A stretch of 64,000 bases of DNA, from assembly GCF_004770145.1 (NCBI RefSeq), contig NZ_RQFW01000015.1:1-64000 (forward strand). Reading direction: 5' to 3'. The stretch is from Leptospira bourretii (GTDB lineage: Bacteria; Spirochaetota; Leptospiria; Leptospirales; Leptospiraceae). The position numbers and the translations under genes are program-made. Below the pieces are notes generated by a model, which saw only the letters and a list, made by a program, of their open reading frames with translations, was not told where the DNA came from and ran no database searches. Each line of letters begins with the position of its first letter. Positions within the stretch are counted from its first letter, which is position 1. This document shows positions 50,401-59,861 of the stretch, piece by piece.

Positions 50401-50771
50401 TAGTTGGTTTTCCTCGTACCATATCTAAATTCTACTTCGTTCGAGTGTTCTTTTTTTACCTTCACTCGATCACCAAAAAAACTAACGAGTCCCAATAGGT
50501 CTAAAACTTTCAAAACAGGTAGTGAGTGGTTTTCTAATTTTAGGGAAAAGTGATTTTTTAGACTTAAAGTTTTAAGATACATTAAGAATTGAATCCCTGC
50601 TGAATCCACTCGTTGAATTCCACTTAAGTCCAATAAATATACTTGTCCTTTTGCGCTTGTCCAAACTTCTGATAGTATTTTCCAATCCTTAACAAAGGGT
50701 ACAGTTAAATACCCTTCCCAAGTGATATCAAAGCCTATGTTTGTTTTTTTCAGGTTTTGGACGGGTTCCAT
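50400..50771 (-). CDS. STAS-domain protein in the chemotaxis operon
   Basis: This 123-aa STAS-like protein carries VYLLDLSGIQRVDSAGIQFL near 50-70, so the Ser of the DSAG turn is kept. It is coupled to cheA by an overlapping stop/start and lies two bases after the cheY-like gene. Classical che operons have no such protein. It may be a small scaffold or a link between CheA output and partner switching (inference). Confidence 0.85.
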   Translation of the reverse strand: MEPVQNLKKTNIGFDITWEGYLTVPFVKDWKILSEVWTSAKGQVYLLDLSGIQRVDSAGIQFLMYLKTLSLKNHFSLKLENHSLPVLKVLDLLGLVSFFGDRVKVKKEHSNEVEFRYGTRKTN

Positions 50772-50772
50772 T

Positions 50773-51138
50773 TTACGTTACTAGTTTGGAGATTGTATCC
50801 AACAATTCTTCTGGGGAAAATGGTTTAGTTAACCATGCTTTGGCACCAGCATCCATCCCTTGTTGTTTTTTTTCTGGTTGGGATTCTGTTGTTAACATGA
50901 TGATGGGAGTGAATTTGTATTTCGGATTCTCTTTCACTTTTTTGATAAAACTTATCCCATCCATGTTTGGCATATTCATATCTGAAACGATCAAATCCAC
51001 TTCGTTCGCTTCTAATTGTTTTAAACCTTCTAATCCATCACCTGCTTCAATAAGATCGAAGTTTGCATTCTTTAGATGTACAGAGATAATCTTTCTGAAT
51101 ACTGCTGAGTCATCGATGATCAAAATCTTTCTATTCAT
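50773..51138 (-). CDS. cheY: CheY-type single-domain response regulator
   Basis: This 121-aa receiver domain has IIDDSAVFRKIIS (acid pair near 7-8), DLIVSDMNMPNMDG (phospho-Asp near 53), MLTTES (Thr switch) and AWLTKPFSPEEL (Lys). The gene lies in the che array upstream of the STAS and cheA genes. It is the likely CheA target controlling the flagellar switch, although further CheY proteins probably exist elsewhere in the genome. Confidence 0.93.
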   Translation of the reverse strand: MNRKILIIDDSAVFRKIISVHLKNANFDLIEAGDGLEGLKQLEANEVDLIVSDMNMPNMDGISFIKKVKENPKYKFTPIIMLTTESQPEKKQQGMDAGAKAWLTKPFSPEELLDTISKLVT

Positions 51139-51149
51139 GGTTTGTTTCC

Positions 51150-52442
51150 TTATTTGTCGTTTTGGATTGGTAAAAATACTTCTGCAATGATGCAGTCTGC
51201 TTTGACTTCCGTAGTATGGTCGATGGCATTTCGAATGAAAAACATTCCATTGTGTCTATGTAGGATAAAATCAACCATAGTTAACCCCAATCCCAAACTG
51301 AATTTTTCTTTTGAATAAAAACTTTCAACGGGTGGGTGGATTCTGAAAAAAGGTTCGATCAGTTTTTTTTCAGACTGAGCCAGTTGTTTGGCATATTCAT
51401 CATCGATGATGTTGTTTTTAGCTGAGAGACAAAAGTAACCATCCACAAAGGTAACAAAAACATCAAAATGAGATTTTCTTTTGGAATATTTAAGCCCATT
51501 GGTAAATATTTCATGAATGGCCACTTTCATTGATTCTAAATCAAGGTCAAGGAAAACAGATTGTTTTACAACTGGTAAGTTTACCTTTAATTCACGTTCG
51601 ATAATTTCATCTCGAAATGTTTCGACAAGAGAGGGTAGTAAACCAAGTAGATCTTCACTTTTTGTTCTCACTAAATTTGTATTGTTTTGGATTAGGTCTA
51701 CAGCCAAATCTAATCCACTCATCATAGCAATATTGTGTTCGTGATTTTCATACAAAAGATCCCAAAACTCTTTGTTGATTGAATAATCTTTGCCAAGATC
51801 CACTTTCATTTGTTGGATGGAATCAATGATTGTTGAGATGGCACCAAGGCCTGAACCTTGCATCAAAGTAGTTTTTAAATTTAAAATCGAGTGTAGTTCC
51901 GAATTTACCTCATTGGTTTTTCTATGTGATTCTTTGTAATTTAGCCATTCCAATTGGCTCTTTAATTCTTTTGATTCTTCATCAACGAGAAGTGATTCCA
52001 TTCGCTTTAAGTAGACGTATTCTAATGCTTTTTCTAAACGATCAGCAACAATTTCGACATGGAGAGGCTTTAAAAGATAATCATACACGCCCATTTTCAT
52101 GATTTCTATGATTTCATCGATTTGGTCGATGGCGGTTTGAATCATAAAAACGGCATTTGGTTCTAATTTTTTTTGTTCACGGATGAATGATTTTCCGTCC
52201 AAAACGGGCATCATTAAATCCACCAAATATAGACTATATGGGCGTTTTGCAGCCATCTCAAGGGCTATCTTCCCATCTTCGGCTACATCTGCGTCCATAC
52301 CAATCCGCTTGCAGATGGCTTCTAGTAGGACTTGGTTTTCTTTTTTATCCTCAATGATCAGGATTGGTTCTTTGGGACGCCTTAGGTGTTCCTTTGCCCG
52401 AGCCTGGGAGGACTGACTTTGATTTACGTTCGATTCCACCAT
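51150..52442 (-). CDS. Receiver-HATPase protein without a clear HisKA domain
   Basis: This 430-aa protein has an N-terminal receiver (LIIEDKKENQVLLEAICKRI, YLVDLMMPVLDG with Asp near 75, YLLKPLHVEIV) and a coiled segment (about 140-175). A helical region follows, then an HATPase-like C-terminus with AIHEIFTNGLKYSKR (N box) and FSLGLGLTMVDFILHRHNG (G2 box). The usual SHELRTP phospho-acceptor box is missing; a histidine in NSELHSILNLKTTL near 185 may or may not serve. It lies between the kinase gene and cheY. Confidence 0.85.
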   Translation of the reverse strand: MVESNVNQSQSSQARAKEHLRRPKEPILIIEDKKENQVLLEAICKRIGMDADVAEDGKIALEMAAKRPYSLYLVDLMMPVLDGKSFIREQKKLEPNAVFMIQTAIDQIDEIIEIMKMGVYDYLLKPLHVEIVADRLEKALEYVYLKRMESLLVDEESKELKSQLEWLNYKESHRKTNEVNSELHSILNLKTTLMQGSGLGAISTIIDSIQQMKVDLGKDYSINKEFWDLLYENHEHNIAMMSGLDLAVDLIQNNTNLVRTKSEDLLGLLPSLVETFRDEIIERELKVNLPVVKQSVFLDLDLESMKVAIHEIFTNGLKYSKRKSHFDVFVTFVDGYFCLSAKNNIIDDEYAKQLAQSEKKLIEPFFRIHPPVESFYSKEKFSLGLGLTMVDFILHRHNGMFFIRNAIDHTTEVKADCIIAEVFLPIQNDK

Positions 52443-52490
52443 ATAGATTATCGGAAATCCTACGGGAGAATTCTATAGGGTTCAATTCCT

Positions 52491-54113
52491 TTATTTTATT
52501 ATTTCGGGTAACTTGAGTTTAAAAATGGAACCTTGCCCTAATTGAGATTTAAGTTCTAGTGAACCTCCGAGTCTGTTCGCCAAACCTTGAGAAATCGAAA
52601 GACCGAGTCCCGTTCCTTCGATTTTTCCATCGTCGTTTAACCGGGTGAAGGTATGAAATATACGGTTTTGATCCTCTTCTGAGATCCCTGGTCCAAAATC
52701 ACGGACAGAAATCTCTAAATTTCCCTCAGCCCATTCACAATCCAATTCGATATAGGGATGATTTGCGTATTTGATAGCGTTTGAAAGTAGGTTGAGTAGA
52801 ATTTGTTGGATTTTTCCACCGTCCGAGTGGACCACCTTTGATTGTAAAGGTGGTCGAAATCGAATTTCCATTCCCTTTGCATTGGCTTGAGGTTGGATTA
52901 AATCCAATGTTTGGCGACATATGTCTTCTGGTTTAAACGATGTTAACTGGATTTGAATTTGTCCCGATTCGATTTTCATCAAATTTAGGATTTCGTTGAT
53001 CATATTTAGGAGCCTTGTTCCACCAGTATAAATATAGTTTAAGTATTCCTTTCCGGTTTCATCTGAATCTGGTAACTGAATCAGTTTCGAAAATCCAATG
53101 ATGGAATTTAAGGGTGTTCTCAGTTCGTGACTCATATGGGCTAAAAATTCGGTTTTAGCTCGGTAGGCACGTTCCAATTCTTCTTTCGTTTTGGTGAGGG
53201 CTACAGTTCTTTCTAAAACTAAAGATTCTAATGTCGATTTGTAGCGATTCAGTTCTGTAAGGTCCAAATCCCTTTGGACAAAAAGTCCCATCCATCGACT
53301 CACCGTTTGGTAAATCAAAAGATTTTCATGTTCAATCGGAGAATTCTGTTTGTATTTGAAAAAACCCATAACTCCCAAAAAGCGATTTTCAAAACGAACA
53401 GGAATGAGTAGTATCGTTTCAGCTTTGGTTTGTTCGAAGAACCATTTTTCTCTTGGTAAGGCTTTGTTTGGGACTAAATAAATGGTTTTTCCTTTTTTTA
53501 GTTTATGAACCCAACGACCAAGACCCAAATCATACCAATCTTCAGTTTGGCACTGTTCTGGCAATAGAGGGTATTTGGTAGTCTTTCGTTCGTTGGCCCA
53601 AATTTTAAAAAAATCTTTTTTTCCTACCGTTTCATATTTGAGAAAAAAAACAGAATCCATTTCTGTAAAGTATAACAACTGATAGATTGCATGTGGTAGG
53701 CCTTCTCGAATGGAAGGTTGTTGGATGAGTATTTGAATTGAGGAGGCTACCCCTAATTCAAACCGAAGTCTCCAGGCTATTTCTTCTTCTTGTCTTTGTT
53801 TGGTGGTAATATCTTTTATAAAGAATTTTGTGTATTCTTTGTTTTTTTTTCCTTCTGGAAATTGAAACTTTCCAAAGGAAGTTTCCAGAATGGTTCCGTT
53901 TGTGATATAAATGAGTTCTGTGGAAAAGTCAGAGTTCTCAATTTTTTTGCAAAGAAAGGTGTTTAAATCGAAGGCTGGTTCTAATGATGCAAATATTTGA
54001 TTTTTAATTAGGATCTCAGATTTTTTAGACGACCTATCAATGGAAAGAATGGCGGTTCCCGAGTCATCACCCTCTAAAGAGGCCTTTAGCAATGACCAGG
54101 GATCCAGATCCAT
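52491..54113 (-). CDS. Sensor histidine kinase with GAF-like domain
   Basis: This 540-aa cytosolic kinase has an N-terminal PAS-like region (about 10-110) and a GAF-like domain (120-285, YETVGKKDFFKIWANE, ILLIPVRFENRFLGVMGFFK). A coiled coil (290-330) leads to HisKA with FLAHMSHELRTPLNSIIGFS (His near 337) and an HATPase with NLLSNAIKYANH, VRDFGPGISEEDQNRIFHTF and GTGLGLSISQGLANRLGG. Its ATG lies one base after the ispH stop. The downstream receiver protein is the natural partner. Confidence 0.93.
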   Translation of the reverse strand: MDLDPWSLLKASLEGDDSGTAILSIDRSSKKSEILIKNQIFASLEPAFDLNTFLCKKIENSDFSTELIYITNGTILETSFGKFQFPEGKKNKEYTKFFIKDITTKQRQEEEIAWRLRFELGVASSIQILIQQPSIREGLPHAIYQLLYFTEMDSVFFLKYETVGKKDFFKIWANERKTTKYPLLPEQCQTEDWYDLGLGRWVHKLKKGKTIYLVPNKALPREKWFFEQTKAETILLIPVRFENRFLGVMGFFKYKQNSPIEHENLLIYQTVSRWMGLFVQRDLDLTELNRYKSTLESLVLERTVALTKTKEELERAYRAKTEFLAHMSHELRTPLNSIIGFSKLIQLPDSDETGKEYLNYIYTGGTRLLNMINEILNLMKIESGQIQIQLTSFKPEDICRQTLDLIQPQANAKGMEIRFRPPLQSKVVHSDGGKIQQILLNLLSNAIKYANHPYIELDCEWAEGNLEISVRDFGPGISEEDQNRIFHTFTRLNDDGKIEGTGLGLSISQGLANRLGGSLELKSQLGQGSIFKLKLPEIIK

Positions 54114-54114
54114 A

Positions 54115-55062
54115 CTAATACTGTTTGAGCAGTTCTTTCGGTAATCTAAAACTCATGGTATCTTCTCTGCTTTCCGGAAAAAGAGATACCTTGGCATCGG
54201 GAAAATATTTTAAAATCTCTCCTACAATTTCGTCCACAAGGATTTGTGGGCTTGAGGCACCAGCGGTGATACCAAGGGTTTTTATCCCCGAATTTTTAAT
54301 ATGATCGGGGTTTACATCTTCTTTCCGTGAGATTTGGAAACTGGCAGGTCTTGTTTTTTTGGCCAATTGGCATAATCTAACAGAGTTAGAAGAATTTTCT
54401 GCACCGATCACAAGCATTGCATCTACTGATTCTAACATTGACCTAACTGCTTCCTGGCGTTCTGTTGTCGCATAACAGATATCATCTTTTTGCGGATGTT
54501 CTACGTAAGGAAATACTTCTTCAATTTTTTTGACAATGTTTTTTGTATCAGCCACGGAAAGGGTGGTTTGCATGAGATAGGTAAGTGGTTTGTCTTTTGT
54601 GATTTTGTTCCGTAAATTTTCCACATCTTCTGGAGATTCCACAAGAAACATCTGTGCCTCTCCCATGGTTCCTATTGCCTCATCATGGCCCCTATGACCA
54701 ATATAGATGATTTGGTGAGAATCTTTGATATTTCGTGCTTTTTTATGGACCCGAGTGACAAGGGGACAGGTGGCATCTCCAATTTTCATCTTTCGTTCAG
54801 TGGCTTCTTTTACAACTTCCGGGGAAACTCCGTGGGCAGAAAATACAACCGTGGCACCATCGGGAACTTCTTTCAGTTCATTGATGAATTGAATGCCTTT
54901 TTTCTTCATTTCCTCAACAACTCGTTGGTTGTGGACGATTTCCTTGCGAACATAAAGAGGGGTTTCTGGGTTTTCCTGGAATGCGGTTTCCACATAGGAA
55001 ATGGCATACTTCACTCCCGCACAAAATCCCCGAGGGTTCGCTAAATATATTGTCTCTAACAC
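54115..55062 (-). CDS. ispH: 4-hydroxy-3-methylbut-2-enyl diphosphate reductase
   Basis: This protein of about 315 aa is IspH/LytB, the last step of the MEP isoprenoid pathway. The three Fe-S cysteines are in LANPRGFCAGV, GDATCPLVTRVHKKA and DDICYATTERQEAV; the ENSSNSVRLCQLA substrate loop is present. The frame is open to a TTG at 55149, adding a non-homologous N-terminus. A GTG at 55062 has AGG about nine bases ahead and starts at the conserved first strand, so it is chosen. It heads the che array and is nearly abutted by the kinase gene. Confidence 0.93.
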   Translation of the reverse strand: MLETIYLANPRGFCAGVKYAISYVETAFQENPETPLYVRKEIVHNQRVVEEMKKKGIQFINELKEVPDGATVVFSAHGVSPEVVKEATERKMKIGDATCPLVTRVHKKARNIKDSHQIIYIGHRGHDEAIGTMGEAQMFLVESPEDVENLRNKITKDKPLTYLMQTTLSVADTKNIVKKIEEVFPYVEHPQKDDICYATTERQEAVRSMLESVDAMLVIGAENSSNSVRLCQLAKKTRPASFQISRKEDVNPDHIKNSGIKTLGITAGASSPQILVDEIVGEILKYFPDAKVSLFPESREDTMSFRLPKELLKQY

Positions 55063-55186
55063 TGAATTAGGCCTGCCTTTTCTTTCAATCCAACTCCATA
55101 GAATTTCCAGGACATATTTTAGAAAAGGGGAAGTTCTATTTTTATTCAATTTTTATTTCATTTTCCCTATTATCCTCCCTCCCAGA

Positions 55187-56151
<965 letters not shown>

Positions 56152-56159
56152 TAGGATAA

Positions 56160-56227
56160 GAGAAACTAAAGGCCGGGCAGGGTGGTTGGGGCCCCGTCTT
56201 TGGTTTCTCGATTTTCTTAAGATTCTT
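56160..56227 (+). terminator. Terminator-like hairpin after flaB
   Basis: GAGAAACTAAAG (56160-56171) pairs with CTTTGGTTTCTC (56208-56219) with one wobble pair. Partly paired G/C-rich bases lie inside, and ATTTTCTT follows. It starts nine bases after the flaB stop. Confidence 0.75.
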
Positions 56228-56489
56228 TTTTTAATTTTACGATCTCTCCCTTTCAAAAACCTTCACTTAATATAAACATTTTATCTTTTTTACTCCCTCG
56301 AATTGTACATTTCACAAAAAGTTTCTTCCTCTCAGCGATTGTTCGATTCTCAGATAAAATTCAATTCTAAGTTGATTTATTAATCTTTCCATGATCCTAG
56401 TTTTCCAGTTTGAACCAATTTCATTGAGTTTTTTATATTTTTTATTTAAATTCATTCTCTAAAAAAACAGAATAGGTATTTTAGAATAT
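56228..56489. other. AT-rich intergenic stretch
   Basis: About 260 bases between the flaB terminator and the threonine dehydratase gene. I see no reading frame with coding character and no confident promoter. Confidence 0.5.
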
Positions 56490-57740
56490 ATGGGTGAGTC
56501 CTCTTTGATGAAATTAGATATTGAAACAGCATACAATGTAATCCATTCGATAGTATTTAAAACTCCATTGCAATTCCATGCCAAATTATCTGAGAGTTTT
56601 GGTGCTAAAATTTTTATCAAACGAGAGGACCTGCAATTGGTTCGATCCTATAAAATTAGAGGAGCATACAACCTAATCCAAAGTTTAACCTTAGAGGAAA
56701 GAGAGCGTGGTGTTGTTTGTGCAAGTGCTGGTAACCATGCACAAGGTGTCGCCTATTCCTGCAAAATTTTAAATCTGCGTGGTGTGATTTATATGCCTGC
56801 CATCACACCCAAACAGAAAATCAATCAAGTTAAAATGTTTGGTGGCAATGAGATCGAAATTGTTTTGGTGGGTGATACATTCGATGAATGCCAAACCTTT
56901 GCTTTAGAATATGCTAAAACTCATCAAATGGTCTTTGTTCCTCCTTTTGACCATATAAAAATTATGGAAGGACAAGGTACTGTTGCGAAAGAAATTTTAG
57001 AAGAAGAGTCTGAAATCGATTATGTTTTTGTTCCTATTGGCGGAGGCGGATTATGCGCTGGAGTGGGTAGTTATTTTAAAGAAAAATCTCCGCACACCAA
57101 AATCATCGGAGTGGAACCATTTGGTGCACCTTCGATGAAGGAAGCTCTCAAACAAGGGAAACCAGTTTTACTTGATAAAATTGACAAATTTGTAGATGGT
57201 GCGGCAGTAAAAAAAGTAGGGGATCTCACGTTTCCCATTTGCAAAGATATTCTTTCTGATTTATTACTCGTCAAGGAAGGAAAAGTTTGTTCCACTCTTT
57301 TGAAATTATACAATGAAGATGCTATCGTGGCAGAACCGGCAGGAGCTTTGAGTATTTCTGCATTGGACCAGTATGCCGATCAAATTCGTGGAAAAAAAGT
57401 AGTTTGTATCTTAAGCGGTGGAAATAACGACATTGATCGAATGCAGGAAATCAAAGAAAGGTCACTGCTTTACGAAGGTTTAAAACATTATTTTATTGTT
57501 CGTTTTGCACAAAGACCTGGCGCCTTAAAACAATTTGTAAATGAGATACTTGGTCCAAACGATGACATTGTCCGATTTGAATTCATTCAAAAGAATAATA
57601 AAGAATCTGGTCCTGCCTTGATTGGAATTGAGTTAAAGTCTAGGGATGATTTTCAATCATTGTTAGATCGAATGGATGCGTTTCATTTGAATTTCACGTT
57701 GGTCAACCAAGACGAGAATTTATTTGAATACTTAATTTAG
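56490..57740 (+). CDS. ilvA: Threonine ammonia-lyase
   Basis: This 416-aa PLP enzyme has the lysine motif SYKIRGAYN near 57, VCASAGNHAQGVAYS, and the phosphate-binding GGGGLCAGV near 188. A C-terminal ACT-like domain (about 330-416: FIVRFAQRPGALKQFVNEIL) follows. It deaminates threonine to 2-oxobutanoate. The single ACT-like tail is closer to the shorter IlvA/TdcB group. ATG 56490 is used; an in-frame ATG at 56508 is possible. Confidence 0.9.
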   Translation: MGESSLMKLDIETAYNVIHSIVFKTPLQFHAKLSESFGAKIFIKREDLQLVRSYKIRGAYNLIQSLTLEERERGVVCASAGNHAQGVAYSCKILNLRGVIYMPAITPKQKINQVKMFGGNEIEIVLVGDTFDECQTFALEYAKTHQMVFVPPFDHIKIMEGQGTVAKEILEEESEIDYVFVPIGGGGLCAGVGSYFKEKSPHTKIIGVEPFGAPSMKEALKQGKPVLLDKIDKFVDGAAVKKVGDLTFPICKDILSDLLLVKEGKVCSTLLKLYNEDAIVAEPAGALSISALDQYADQIRGKKVVCILSGGNNDIDRMQEIKERSLLYEGLKHYFIVRFAQRPGALKQFVNEILGPNDDIVRFEFIQKNNKESGPALIGIELKSRDDFQSLLDRMDAFHLNFTLVNQDENLFEYLI

Positions 57741-57848
57741 TAAAAAGGTCGATTGATTTCGTTAGGTGGATTTATTTAACTCACTTTATCATCATTTTCT
57801 AAAACCATCTGCTGGAATTTCCTTTTTTGTTTTTATTATTTTTTCAGG

Positions 57849-57870
57849 AAATCCCTAAAGGATTTTTTTT
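57849..57870 (+). terminator. Rho-independent terminator after ilvA
   Basis: The stem AAATCC/GGATTT (57849-57854/57860-57865) with loop CTAAA is followed by a run of T. The stem is short but the T tract is clear; it lies about 110 bases after the ilvA stop. Confidence 0.6.
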
Positions 57871-57913
57871 ATGATTCGATATCTATAATGATTGAATGAT
57901 CGTCGTACAGCTA

Positions 57914-57939
57914 AAAGCCCGGAGTGATTGCCGGGCTTT
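57914..57939. terminator. Orphan strong hairpin, possible end of a small RNA
   Basis: The perfect 9-bp stem AAAGCCCGG/CCGGGCTTT (57914-57922/57931-57939) has an 8-base loop. The minus-strand copy is followed by TTTT; the plus-strand copy ends its pairing in TTT. No annotated gene ends here on either strand. Confidence 0.5.
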
Positions 57940-58028
57940 CGCATTAATATGAACTTTTATTGATAAAAATTTCAGGTTTTCTGTTTTGAATTTCCTTTTT
58001 GGAAAGAATATGGTAAACAGGCGTTATT

Positions 58029-58096
58029 GGGTGGCGGGTGGATTACCCCACCCAGTTCGATTAGGGCGGGGAAAGTATACCTTCCGAGTCCACCAA
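58029..58096. repeat. GC-rich hairpin block, possible intergenic repeat
   Basis: GGGTGG (58029-58034) pairs with CCACCC (58048-58053), and a nested GGGTGG/CCCACC pairing is possible. A second stem GGAAAG..CTTCC lies just downstream. The block is G-rich against an AT-rich background. It has the look of a dispersed intergenic repeat, but no other copy lies in this window. Confidence 0.4.
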
Positions 58097-58182
58097 AACC
58101 TAATGATTTCCCTTAAAAAATGCAATTTATTTCCAAAAAACTTTTATTGAATTCATCTTACTCCTATACAAATTAGGATGTA

Positions 58183-59172
58183 TTGGATAAGTTTTTGAAC
58201 CTTCGACAGTCAACACTTCGCATACTATCTTTTATCTATCTATTCTTTTTCTTTTTATGTCTTGGTTGTAAACTTGAATGGAATAACCCGAGTGACCCAA
58301 GGACCGATTCGTTTTGGCAAACGCGTTTAGTCAATGAATGGATAGTGGCTCACCCCCGACCGTTTACTCTCAAAGGAACTGTTTCTGGCTTAAATACTTC
58401 TTCGGTAATCATTCGATCACCATCTGATGGAAGTTATATTACTGTTTCAGCAAATGGAAATTTCGAAATGTTTGTTTTTGCTTCACCAAAATACATCCAA
58501 CTTGATTTTCCAATACAACCAAATGATGTTCATTGTATGGTTTGGGATATGGGAACTTGGACAGGAGAAGGTTTTATTAATACTAAGATTACCTGTCCTT
58601 TTGTTCGGACAGTAGTGAACGGAAGAACACTACTGTGGGATAGATGTACTTTTGGGTCTACTTGGAATCCAGAAGGAACAAACATTGGAGTTGGCAAAGG
58701 TGATTGTTCCCTTGGATCTCCGCAACCACTAAGTTTTTGTACTGCGACTGATGGATATGATGCATCGACAAATCCAAATGCATGTAATGGTGGGAACAAT
58801 ACGCAACTTGTGAATATGGGAGCAGTCTATCAATCTTGTGTCTCACGTAATTTGCAAAGTGCATACGCACGAAAAAATTGGAGACTTCCATTTTACCAAG
58901 AAATGTTTTCTGTAATTCGTTGCAGTGCAACCAACACAGGAGAAATTACAGGAGAAGATGGTTGCTCAACAGTAGGGGATGCCACTAAATACTCAGGTGC
59001 TACGGCCGATCCCATTCTATTTCCCAATGCCCAAGCAGCAAGATACTGGAGTCCTCAAACCTTTCAGGCCTTAGGTGACCAACAAACGTATATGGTCGAC
59101 TTCAATATTGGAAATCAATCTTATGAATTTAAAGATGCAACTGGTTTTGTTCGGTGTGTTTCCGAGTTATAA
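58183..59172 (+). CDS. Lipoprotein with C-terminal DUF1566 (Lcl-type) domain
   Basis: This protein of about 329 aa starts at a TTG with AGGA six bases upstream. A signal peptide with LCLGC places the lipidated Cys near 29. The N-terminal part (50-120) is beta-rich (FTLKGTVSGLNTSSVIIRSP), like the opening domain of many Leptospira lipoproteins. The C-terminal half matches DUF1566/Lcl: WDRCTFGSTW, NWRLPFYQEMFSVIRC, RYWSPQTF and FVRCVSEL, with several Cys likely in disulphides. It is probably exposed on an envelope surface; the ligand is unknown. Confidence 0.82.
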   Translation: MDKFLNLRQSTLRILSFIYLFFFFLCLGCKLEWNNPSDPRTDSFWQTRLVNEWIVAHPRPFTLKGTVSGLNTSSVIIRSPSDGSYITVSANGNFEMFVFASPKYIQLDFPIQPNDVHCMVWDMGTWTGEGFINTKITCPFVRTVVNGRTLLWDRCTFGSTWNPEGTNIGVGKGDCSLGSPQPLSFCTATDGYDASTNPNACNGGNNTQLVNMGAVYQSCVSRNLQSAYARKNWRLPFYQEMFSVIRCSATNTGEITGEDGCSTVGDATKYSGATADPILFPNAQAARYWSPQTFQALGDQQTYMVDFNIGNQSYEFKDATGFVRCVSEL

Positions 59173-59243
59173 TTAGGAAAAATTTTTAAATCTGATACAG
59201 CTTCATCTCAGTCAAATTTCACTTAGTAAAAAGTGATAACAAT

Positions 59244-59861
59244 TTATGCTCTGATCACAAATAAGGCTAATGTCGCAAATAAATTAGGAAACAGTTTGAT
59301 TTGTCTGGTCCTATTAAAAAAAGCTCTGTGTAATACTTTGATTCTTTCAAAGTCACAAAAATCTTCAAAATCTTTTCCCGATAGATAATGTAAGTTAGGT
59401 GTGTCATACCAGTGAAACGGCATAAGATCTGTTACGGGTGTTTTTCCGCTAAGAAGGATCGATGAGCGAATTTGCCAATGAGAAAAGTTGGGAAATACAA
59501 TGATTACTTGTTTACCGATTCGTAAACATTCTTTAATTATCTCACCAGGGTTTAACGTCTGTTGTATGGTTTGGTTGAGAATGACAAAATCAAAACTATG
59601 GTCCAAATGGTGTTTGAGTCCATCGTCAATATCTCCATGATGGACATATAAACTTTTTTTTACGCATTGGATGATACATTTATCATCTTTTTCAATCCCT
59701 TGGACACGAACTCCCTTGTTTTTGAGGATTAACATAAGTTCGCCATACCCACAACCAAGATCCAAAACCCTTTCCCCAGGTTTGATTAGGTTCGCAATGT
59801 AGGAGATATCAGGTCTGTTTTTTAAATCCAAACCTAGAGCTTCATTTGTATGGATGTTCAA
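59244..59861 (-). CDS. metW: Methionine biosynthesis protein MetW
   Basis: This 205-aa protein has a class I methyltransferase fold with the SAM-binding loop [12 protein letters not shown] near 34, then GIEKDD and the MetW-typical [17 protein letters not shown] and [10 protein letters not shown]. MetW is needed alongside MetX in many bacteria, apparently to activate homoserine acylation. Its start overlaps the metX stop by four bases, confirming coupling. Confidence 0.94.
   Translation of the reverse strand: MNIHTNEALGLDLKNRPDISYIANLIKPGERVLDLGCGYGELMLILKNKGVRVQGIEKDDKCIIQCVKKSLYVHHGDIDDGLKHHLDHSFDFVILNQTIQQTLNPGEIIKECLRIGKQVIIVFPNFSHWQIRSSILLSGKTPVTDLMPFHWYDTPNLHYLSGKDFEDFCDFERIKVLHRAFFNRTRQIKLFPNLFATLALFVIRA

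Larger units (their letters stand above)
57741..58182. other. Intergenic region with several hairpins
   Basis: This 440-base gap holds no coding frame I can support. It contains the ilvA terminator (57849-57870), a strong GC hairpin (57914-57939) and a GC-rich hairpin block (58029-58053 and following bases). It ends in the AT-rich promoter zone of the next gene. Confidence 0.6.

Noticed and set aside
55063..55149. TTG-started N-terminal extension of ispH
   Set aside because: It adds residues before the first conserved strand, with no ribosome site.
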